From: Faecalispora anaeroviscerum | GTDB taxonomy: Bacteria > Bacillota > Clostridia > Oscillospirales > Acutalibacteraceae | NCBI RefSeq assembly: GCF_947568225.1 | Contig: NZ_CANOOQ010000001.1 | Span: 2,542,001 to 2,606,000 of the forward strand | Direction of reading: 5' to 3' | DNA: 64,000 bases | In this document: positions 15,840 to 23,700 of the stretch, in pieces | Layout: the number at the start of each line of letters is the position of its first letter | Position numbering within the stretch: the stretch's first letter is position 1 | The notes under the pieces: model-generated | Databases searched by the model: none | Told to the model about the DNA's origin: nothing | What the model saw: the letters and a program-made list of their open reading frames with translations, nothing else | Translations under genes and position numbers: made by a program

Positions 15840-17867
15840 TTATTTTGCTCCGCTGACAATATCGTAATACGCGCGGGAGGTAATGAGATATACCAGCACA
15901 TAAAACAGGGCAAAGGTCAAGTAGCATATGAGGGAAACAACAACGAGCAGCATGGTGTTGTAAAGGCCGAACAGCAGAAGTAGCTTTGAGATCATCGGGA
16001 ACGCAAAGGCTACATGTACCCCGGCTGCAATCAAGGGCAGAAAGAATACGGTGAGCACCTGGGAATTGATGCTCTTCTTAATTTCCCGCTTTGTCATGCC
16101 GACCTTCTGCATAATTTCAAAGCGGCTTTGATCTTCGTAGCCCTCCGAGATTTGCTTATAGTACATAATCAGCACGGCGGCAAAAACGAACACGATCCCC
16201 AGCAGAACACCCAAAAAGAGCAGGCCGCCGTTCAGGCCATAGAACTCTGAGCGGTTATTTGCAAGGCTTTCAACGGATACAGTTGCAAATTTCGGGTCCT
16301 CTTGCTGAAGCTTCTGAATCGCCTGAGAGATTTCCTTTCGGATGGCGATCTCCTCCGAGTCGTCGCAGGAGAGATCAAACCCGTAATAATCAGTCTCAGC
16401 AGAAATTTCATACTCCGAGTAGGTTTTTGCCCAGCTGCGAAACGCCTCGCGTTCCTGTTCAAAATCTGGCACGATCAAAAACAGGGACGAAAAAATCTGC
16501 GCGGAGTCGGTTCCGTTTTCCAAAAATTTCGGAATGATCTTCTTAATTTTTTTTGTACTTTGATTTTGCAATGTAATGGTATTGCCGGTATAGTCGGTTT
16601 TTGTGCTGCAGAGAAGTACCTCGTCCGCAGCCAGAGCCTCGTTTGAGCCGGTCAGGCGGTTGTATTCGTCCACAGGCAGAACGAACACCTGGCGAATCAG
16701 GTTGGTATTTTTCAACGCGGAGGAATCCAGCAGCCCGCGATTGAAGTCTACCTTATCATTTTCCAGAATTGCCGTCAGGCTGAGGCAACGGTATTGCAGG
16801 AAATTTTCTTGTTGAAGCTGATGTTTTTTCAGTACAGCCTCCGCAGCCTGATGGACCTGATTTGTTTGGGATTCCTCCAGAGTGTTGGTCTGGACCGAAA
16901 TATCCCTGGGGTAACGCCCATGAAGAGAATCCTCCGTTCCCACAAACAGGCAGACGGTGGAGGACAGCATGACCAGCACCATCGTAGACAGAATGCAGAT
17001 CGAGGCCAGGCCAGCGCCGTTGCGCTTCATGCGGTACATCATGGAAGATACCGATACAAAGTGGCGTGTTTTGTAATAATAGCCCTTGTTTTTTTGCAGA
17101 ATCTTGCAAAGAACAACCGAGCCCGCGATAAACAAAAGGTAGCTGGCAACGATGACCATGACGGCCGCTACAAAAAACCACAGCAGGGCAGAGATGGGGT
17201 CTTGAATGGTAATTGCCAGATAATATGCGACGACTAAAATCACAACCCCCAAAAGAGCCAGCACCCAGTTGGCTTTCGGCGGGCGTTCTCCAACCGTTTC
17301 ACTGTGCAGAAGCTCAATGGGCTTTGCAACATGAATTTGGCGAAAGGTATTGAGGAAAATCAGAGCGAAAATGCCGATAAATAGCACGAATGTGGACGTG
17401 ATGGCACTTGGCTCCACCGAAAAGGTGAAGGTTACTGTGCCGCCCATCAGGTTTATCAGCAGCAGCTCCGCCAGCTTGGAAAACAGAATGCCAAGGAAGA
17501 GTCCACCCAAAAGAGCAATCGCGCAGATCGCGGCGCTTTCCCAGAGAAGAATGCGAGTCAGGTTTCCCTTTCCCATGCCCAAAATATTATAAAGCCCAAA
17601 TTCCTTTTTTCTTCTGCGAATTAGAAAAGAGTTGGTGTAAAACAGAAAAATAAGGGCAAAAACGGCGATCACCCCGGTGCCGAAGCTCAGAATACTCTGC
17701 AGGGTGGTGCCGCCCCGTATGAGAGCAACATTTGCATTTTTGGAAAGAAAGCTGATCAGGTAATACATCATTACCATTCCCACGCAGGTGAGAAGGTATG
17801 GCAGATAGGTCTTGCGGTTCTTTTGAATCCCCGTCCAGGCGAGACGGGCATAAAAGCCGTGCTTCAT
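15840..17867 (-). CDS. bceB: Bce-type ABC transporter permease (FtsX family)
   Basis: A 675-residue permease with the architecture of BceB/VraE transporters: a membrane span near the N-terminus, three FtsX spans (about 60-170), further spans (about 200-320), a large extracellular domain of roughly 200 residues (about 330-540) and three C-terminal spans. The FtsX signature RRKKEFGLYNILGMGKGNL is clear. Such permeases work with a dedicated histidine kinase to sense and free lipid II cycle intermediates from peptide antibiotics such as bacitracin. Its start overlaps the stop of the upstream ATPase gene by four bases. The exact drug cannot be predicted. Confidence 0.92.
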   Translation of the reverse strand: MKHGFYARLAWTGIQKNRKTYLPYLLTCVGMVMMYYLISFLSKNANVALIRGGTTLQSILSFGTGVIAVFALIFLFYTNSFLIRRRKKEFGLYNILGMGKGNLTRILLWESAAICAIALLGGLFLGILFSKLAELLLINLMGGTVTFTFSVEPSAITSTFVLFIGIFALIFLNTFRQIHVAKPIELLHSETVGERPPKANWVLALLGVVILVVAYYLAITIQDPISALLWFFVAAVMVIVASYLLFIAGSVVLCKILQKNKGYYYKTRHFVSVSSMMYRMKRNGAGLASICILSTMVLVMLSSTVCLFVGTEDSLHGRYPRDISVQTNTLEESQTNQVHQAAEAVLKKHQLQQENFLQYRCLSLTAILENDKVDFNRGLLDSSALKNTNLIRQVFVLPVDEYNRLTGSNEALAADEVLLCSTKTDYTGNTITLQNQSTKKIKKIIPKFLENGTDSAQIFSSLFLIVPDFEQEREAFRSWAKTYSEYEISAETDYYGFDLSCDDSEEIAIRKEISQAIQKLQQEDPKFATVSVESLANNRSEFYGLNGGLLFLGVLLGIVFVFAAVLIMYYKQISEGYEDQSRFEIMQKVGMTKREIKKSINSQVLTVFFLPLIAAGVHVAFAFPMISKLLLLFGLYNTMLLVVVSLICYLTFALFYVLVYLITSRAYYDIVSGAK

Positions 17868-18628
17868 TTCCGTTCACCGCCTGTCGCAAGAACGGTAAGC
17901 GTGTCGGTGATTTTCTGGTACATTGCCTCTTTGGTACTGCCGCCGCGGTAAATCTGGTGAAAGACCTCGCCGTCTTTAATGAACAAAACGCGGCCCGCAT
18001 GAGAGGCGGCCTTGACCGAATGGGTCACCATTAAAATGGTCTGCCCGCCGCAGTTGATCTGCGCGAACAGGTGGAGCAGTTCGTCGGTCGATTTTGAGTC
18101 CAGCGCGCCGGTCGGCTCATCGGCCAGAATCAGCCTGGGGTTCGTAATGAGCGCCCGGGCCACGGCAGCCCGCTGCTTTTGCCCGCCCGATACCTCATAA
18201 GGATATTTTTTCAAAAGCTCCGAAATGCCGAGCTGCTTTGCAATCGGCGCAAGACGTTTTTCCATCTCCTGGTACGGCACGCCGGCCAGCACCAGAGGAA
18301 GATAAATGTTGTCCATCAGAGAAAACGTGTCGAGCAGATTGAAGTCCTGAAATACAAAGCCCAGGTTATCTCTGCGGAACGCGGCGATTTCCGATTCCTT
18401 TATTTTGGAAAAATCGCGTGCGTCGAGCAGCACAGAGCCGCCTGTGGGTTTGTCGAGAGCGGCCAGAATATTCAAGAGCGTGGTTTTACCGGAGCCGGAT
18501 TCACCCATGATTGCTACATATTCGCCCTTTTCCACGCTGAACGAAACGTTTTTCAGCGCTTCTACCTGATTCCCGCCAAAGCGGGTGGTATAAACCTTTT
18601 TTAGGTTGTTAACTTCGAGAATAGACAT
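17864..18628 (-). CDS. bceA: Bce-type ABC transporter ATP-binding protein
   Basis: A 254-residue ABC ATPase of the MacB/LolD/BceA type. Walker A is GESGSGKTTLL, the signature is VSGGQKQRAAVARAL, Walker B is LILADEPTGALDS. I start at ATG 18626-18628 because AAGGAGG stands a few bases upstream; the open frame continues 38 residues further without family similarity. It is the first gene of a bceAB operon, preceded by a promoter region with direct repeats and by the bceS gene on the same strand. Confidence 0.94.
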   Translation of the reverse strand: MSILEVNNLKKVYTTRFGGNQVEALKNVSFSVEKGEYVAIMGESGSGKTTLLNILAALDKPTGGSVLLDARDFSKIKESEIAAFRRDNLGFVFQDFNLLDTFSLMDNIYLPLVLAGVPYQEMEKRLAPIAKQLGISELLKKYPYEVSGGQKQRAAVARALITNPRLILADEPTGALDSKSTDELLHLFAQINCGGQTILMVTHSVKAASHAGRVLFIKDGEVFHQIYRGGSTKEAMYQKITDTLTVLATGGERK

Positions 18629-18653
18629 TTGGCATTCCTCCTTGTATGGGCTT

Positions 18654-18719
18654 ATTGTAGCAAAAAGGAGAAATGGGCCGCCATCGAATCGGCTTACATT
18701 TCCCCTCGAGTGTCTTACA
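18654..18719 (-). promoter_or_regulatory. Promoter and candidate BceR-binding repeats ahead of bceAB
   Basis: On the minus strand a TACAAT -10 box (plus strand ATTGTA 18654-18659) has no recognisable -35. Upstream are two direct copies of TGTAAG (plus strand CTTACA at 18693-18698 and 18714-18719) exactly 21 bp apart, i.e. two helical turns, as expected for tandem response-regulator sites in an activated promoter. The link to BceR is inference. Confidence 0.5.
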
Positions 18720-18770
18720 AATTTGAAAGGTGCCGTGGCCATACACGGATTTCCAGGTTCTCTTGGGGCG

Positions 18771-19763
18771 CTATTCCCGCTCCAGCGTTGTGCGGTTTAA
18801 ATCCAAAGTGATTACGGTACCTCTTCCCAACGCAGACTCAGCCGTGATTCGGTGCCGCAGATTGCCGCAGATTCGGCGGCACAGGTACAGGCCGATTCCG
18901 CTGGCCTTTTTGTCTCCGCGCCCGTTATAGCCGGTGTAGCCCTTTTCAAAAATACGCGGCAAATCCTCCGGTGCAATGCCGATGCCGGAATCGCTGATGC
19001 AGAGAATACCCGGCTCGTTCATTGTAATCGAGATAGTTCCGCCGGCCTTTGTGTATTTGATCGCGTTGGAAAGCAGCTGCTCCAAAACAAACAGAAGCCA
19101 TTTTTCGTCTGTCAGAGCAGAGAATTCGGTCGGCTCGTAAACCAGCCTGATTTTACGGCGAATGAACTGAGAGGCGAATTTTCGCACGGACTGCCGAAGG
19201 ATGGGATCCAGATCACAGCTGCGGATCAGATAATCCGTAGAACAGGAATCCAGCCGCAGGTAGCAAAGCACCATCTCCACATATTGTTCAATGTGTTGCA
19301 GCTCCTCCGTCAGCTCGCGGCTGAAAGGGGAGTCGTCGTCCTGCAAGCTTAGATACATGGATGCAATCGGGGTTTTAATCTGATGCGCCCAAACGGTATA
19401 ATATTCGATTAAATCGGTATATTGGCTTTGCATCCGGTTTTCTAAATTCACCTTTTCCTGAAACAAAGACAAAATGATCTGCTGGTAATCTTCCTCCAGC
19501 AGATTCGATACGCGAGGAAGCCGCTTTACGGTAACGGCAACCTCAGAATAGAGAGCCAACAGCTCTTTGTGCCGCGCGAAAAAGGAGATAAAATCCAAAA
19601 GAAGTACCGCCAGTCCCAAAACCGTGCAAATGGCCGTAGGGTAAAGCACTGCCGCCAGTGGCAGATGATATAAAGCGAAGGACAGAAAAAAGATGGCGCA
19701 AAACAGAAAAAAGACGAAAGTTTGCTTTGTGTGCGCCTTCAGATAGCGGTTCCATAATTTCAT
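18771..19763 (-). CDS. bceS: Bce-type intramembrane-sensing histidine kinase
   Basis: A 330-residue kinase with only two adjacent membrane helices (about 15-33 and 37-60) and almost no extracellular loop, the hallmark of BceS-type kinases that sense through their transporter. The phospho-accepting His is about residue 127 in WAHQIKTPIASM, the characteristic variant of this family, followed by the ATPase motifs QLLSNAIKYTKAGG, SDSGIGI and GIGLYLC. It is separated from the bceA start by 142 bp containing the operon promoter, and lies 21 bp after bceR, with which it must be co-transcribed. Confidence 0.93.
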   Translation of the reverse strand: MKLWNRYLKAHTKQTFVFFLFCAIFFLSFALYHLPLAAVLYPTAICTVLGLAVLLLDFISFFARHKELLALYSEVAVTVKRLPRVSNLLEEDYQQIILSLFQEKVNLENRMQSQYTDLIEYYTVWAHQIKTPIASMYLSLQDDDSPFSRELTEELQHIEQYVEMVLCYLRLDSCSTDYLIRSCDLDPILRQSVRKFASQFIRRKIRLVYEPTEFSALTDEKWLLFVLEQLLSNAIKYTKAGGTISITMNEPGILCISDSGIGIAPEDLPRIFEKGYTGYNGRGDKKASGIGLYLCRRICGNLRHRITAESALGRGTVITLDLNRTTLERE

Positions 19764-19784
19764 AGTCTGCCCCTTTCCAGAACT

Positions 19785-20456
19785 CTATTCCACCAAGTAG
19801 CCCATTCCCACCTTGGTGGTGATGAAATGCGGCAGGCCTGCGGCGTCGAGCTTTTTGCGCAGGCGAGTCATGTTTACGGTCAGTGTGTTTTCGTCTACAA
19901 AGCTGTCGGTTTCCCACAACCGTTCCATCAGCTTTTCACGGCTTACCACCTGCCCCTTGCGTTCCATCAGCGCCTGGAGGATACGGTAATCATTCTTCGT
20001 TAAGTCGATGCGTTCCCCCTGATAGGTCAGCGTAGCGTCGGCGGTGTTCAGCAGGGCTCCTCGATGCTCCAGCACAGAAACCTGCCCCGAAAAATCGTAG
20101 GTTCTGCGCAGAATCGCCTGTATTTTCGCCATGAAGACAGACAGATCAAAGGGCTTGGCAATAAAATCATCGCCGCCCATGTTTATCGCCATAACAATGT
20201 TCATGTTCTCGGAGGCCGAAGAAATAAAAACAATGGGGACTTTTGACACTCTACGGATTTCACTGCACCAGTGGTATCCGTTGAAAAAAGGCAGCGAAAT
20301 ATCCAGCAGAACCAGGTGAGGGTTGTATTCGGAAAACACCGAAAGCACGTTTTGAAAATCCTCAACACACTTCGCTTCCAGTCCCCATGCCTCAATATGC
20401 TTTTTCATTGCGGCCGCAATTCCCGAGTTGTCTTCCACAATCAGAATCCGGTACAT
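19785..20456 (-). CDS. bceR: Bce-type response regulator (OmpR family)
   Basis: A 223-residue regulator. The receiver domain has Asp52 in LVLLDISLPFFNG and Lys in FIAKPFDLS; the C-terminal winged helix has LTKNDYRILQAL and ends GMGYLVE. In the known systems it activates the transporter operon, here presumably through the repeats at 18.69-18.72 kb. The gene order on the minus strand is bceR-bceS-bceA-bceB, the usual one. A consensus promoter lies 28 bp upstream. Confidence 0.93.
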   Translation of the reverse strand: MYRILIVEDNSGIAAAMKKHIEAWGLEAKCVEDFQNVLSVFSEYNPHLVLLDISLPFFNGYHWCSEIRRVSKVPIVFISSASENMNIVMAINMGGDDFIAKPFDLSVFMAKIQAILRRTYDFSGQVSVLEHRGALLNTADATLTYQGERIDLTKNDYRILQALMERKGQVVSREKLMERLWETDSFVDENTLTVNMTRLRKKLDAAGLPHFITTKVGMGYLVE

Positions 20457-20483
20457 GGCATCACCTTGCTTTCTCTGTCCCTT

Positions 20484-20512
20484 ATTGTAACCTGCCTGCC
20501 GTTGGTTGACAA
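20484..20512 (-). promoter_or_regulatory. Sigma-A promoter of bceRS
   Basis: On the minus strand TTGTCA (plus 20507-20512), a 17-base spacer and TACAAT (plus 20484-20489), 28 bp upstream of the bceR start. It would give constitutive regulator expression. Confidence 0.7.
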
Positions 20513-20603
20513 GCCCAATGGTTAGCTGCCTACTTTTAAAAGAATACCAAAGGTTTTATGTAAAATAAGAAGAAATATTTTTTGCAATATGCCTTCCAGC
20601 TAA

Positions 20604-20633
20604 TTGACAATTAATCCCAGCATGGGATATTAT
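20604..20633 (+). promoter_or_regulatory. Promoter of the surface-protein gene
   Basis: TTGACA at 20604-20609 and TATTAT at 20628-20633 with an 18-base spacer. The palindrome ATCCCAGCATGGGAT occupies most of the spacer and could be an operator. The resulting 5' leader is about 145 bases. Confidence 0.6.
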
Positions 20634-20785
20634 CATAATGAAATTGATTGGGAGCATACATTCGGTCTGAGAAAAAGAATGATGTTGAGTCTTTTTTTCA
20701 CCTTCTATGCAGAAGTCAAAATCCCAATATAAGAGTGCGGGTAAGATTGATTGAAATTTAAGCGGAGATTTTGAGAAGGGTGAAA

Positions 20786-23700
20786 ATGATGAGGACAATA
20801 TTAAAAAGGGGCTTGGCGTGGATTACGTCTTTGGCGCTGGTTGTGGGTTTTCTTCCGGTGCTGCCGGTGAGCGCAGCTGGTGCGGATGTGGAGCTTTCTT
20901 GTACGACTGCTTCCGCTACCTTTACCGCATCCCAAATATTTGGTTCAACAGAACTGGATTCCTATGCTGATCTTGGAAATGGCATGTTAACTCAGCCTGT
21001 ATGCAATGGTTTTGTGGCAATGATACAGGGTGCAGATTCTAATCCGAATACCGATCCTTATATTTATGGTGCTTATAATAGAGACGGAAGACTCTATTCA
21101 GATCCAGTGGCATATGTTAACAATAGTCAATTAAAGTTTACTTTCCCCCAGCCAGGTGTTTACCAGTTTTACGCATTTTATTCTGATGATATACACCCTG
21201 ATATTGACAAATCGGTTGAAATTACGTATGAAAAATCCTACGCAGTGCCAACTGTCACCGCGCTCTCGCCCACGAGCGGCACGACCGCAGGGGGAACCTC
21301 AGTCACGATTACCGGTACGGATTTTACAGATGCGACAGCGGTGGAGTTCGGCGATACAGCTGCGGCGTCTTTTACCATTGATTCTGCAACAAAAATTACT
21401 GCCAATTCACCCGCGCACAGTGCGGGTGCGGTAGATGTAACGGTTACAACGGCAGGCGGCACGAGCGCGACAGGTACCTCCAGTCAGTTTACCTATACGT
21501 CCGCTTCATCGCTCTCATTTACTTCTGGTACAACCGCGGATTATGCCGAAAATCAGTCGGACTCTGCCTATACCGCGCAGGCGGCTGGCACGGGAACGAT
21601 TACCTATTCCATAACAGGCGGGAATGATAAAGACCGGTTCAACATTGACTCATCGTCCGGCGAAGTAACCTTTATTGGTGCGCCGGACTATGAAACACCT
21701 CAGGATTTAGATAAGGACAACGTCTACGACATTACCGTGAAAGCAACGGACGGCACAGACGAGGCAACGCAGGATGTTGCAATCACGGTTACAGATATTG
21801 ACGATGTTAACTTCAGCGATTCAGACAATGACGCTCCTGGCGAGAGCATTTCTTCCAATACAATCATCAGGGAACTGCTTGTGGAAGGCGGAGGAACGGT
21901 AAATGTAAGCTTTTCTACGGTGAAAGTGGGCGAAAATACTCCTTGGACATGTGTTTATCCTCCGAACCACGATCATACTGGGTCCCCGGGAGGACTGTAT
22001 AGTTTAGCATATACAGGAGCTACGACTTCGGGAGTCATGCTCCAGGTTTCGGTTCCATCCGGCTATTCCTTCGACCTTTCCAGCTTTAAGTTTGCGGCGG
22101 ATTTATCCAGTGTTAGTAAAATTTATATTGGTACATTAGAGGATACGGACTCCTTCGGTTCTGCCGATGTAACGCAGAACGTCAGTAAGGGGTATACCAT
22201 CGTTCAGCCCTCGGTAAACGATGTAACCTCGGTTGTGTTATCTTCAGAGAACTACACGCTGTTTCAGGATTTTGAAATTACGGACTTAAAGCAGACATCT
22301 ACGTCCCCGGCTGCGCCAACCGTCACCTCGCTCTCTCCCACGAGCGGCACAACTGCGGGCGGAACCTCTGTAACCATCACAGGAACAGATTTCACAGATG
22401 CGACAGCGGTGGAGTTCGGGAGTACGGCCTCAACGTCCTTTACCGTAGACTCTTCCACGAAAATTACTGTCAATTCACCCGCGCACAGTGCGGGTAAGGT
22501 AGATGTAACAGTTACAACGGCAGGAGGCACGAGCGCGACAGGTACCTCCAGTCAGTTTACCTATACCGAGCCAGCGCTCGCGCCAACCGTCACAACAGGG
22601 GAGGTAAGCAGTGTTGCGCAGACGACGGCAACTGCAAACGGTAATGTTACCAATTTAGGTTCGTCTAACCCGACACAGCACGGCTTTGTTTGGAGTACCT
22701 CGGCGAATCCGACCACCTCCAATTCTAAAACGGAACAGGGTGCCGTTTCGGCAACAGGTGCCTTTACGGGCAGTATCACCGGCCTTGCGGCGAACACAAC
22801 CTACCACATTCGTGCATACGCGACCAATAGTGCTGGAACCTCCTACGGCGAGGATGTGACTTTTGCGACTCAGGCTGCTTTAGTCGCGCCAACCGTCACA
22901 ACAGGGGAGGCAACCAGTGTTGCGCAGACGACGGCGACTGGGAACGGTAATGTTACCAATTTAGGTTCGTCTAACCCGACACAGCACGGCTTTGTTTGGA
23001 GTACCTCGGCGAATCCGACCACCTCCAATTCTAAAACGGAACAAGGTACCGTTTCGGCAACGGGTGCCTTTACGGGCAGTATCACCGGCCTTGCGGCGAA
23101 CACAACCTACCACATTCGTACATACGCGACCAATAGTGCTGGAACCTCCTACGGCGAGGATGTGACTTTTGTGACTCAGGCCGCTTTAGTCGCGTCAACC
23201 GTCACAACAGGGGAGGCAACCAGTGTTGCGCAGACGACGGCGACTGGGAACGGTAATGTTACCAATTTAGGTTCGTCTAACCCGACACAACACGGCTTTG
23301 TTTGGAGTACCTCGGCGAATCCGACCACCTCCAATTCTAAAACGGAACAGGGTGCCGTTTCGGCAACGGGTGCCTTTACGGGCAGTATCACCGGCCTTGC
23401 GGCGAACACAACCTACCACATTCGTGCATACGCAACCAATAGTGCTGGAACCTCCTACGGCGAAGATATGACTTTTGCGACTCAGGCTGCTTTAGTCGCG
23501 CCAACCGTCACCTCGCTCTCTCCCACGAGTGGCATGATCGCAGGAGGAACCTCTGTAACCATCACAGGAACAGATTTCACAGATGCGACAGCGGTGGAGT
23601 TCGGGGGTACGGCCGCAACGTCCTTTACCGTAGACTCTTCCACAAAAATCACCGCAACGTCACCGGCGCACAGTGCAGGTGCGGTAGATGTAACGGTTAC

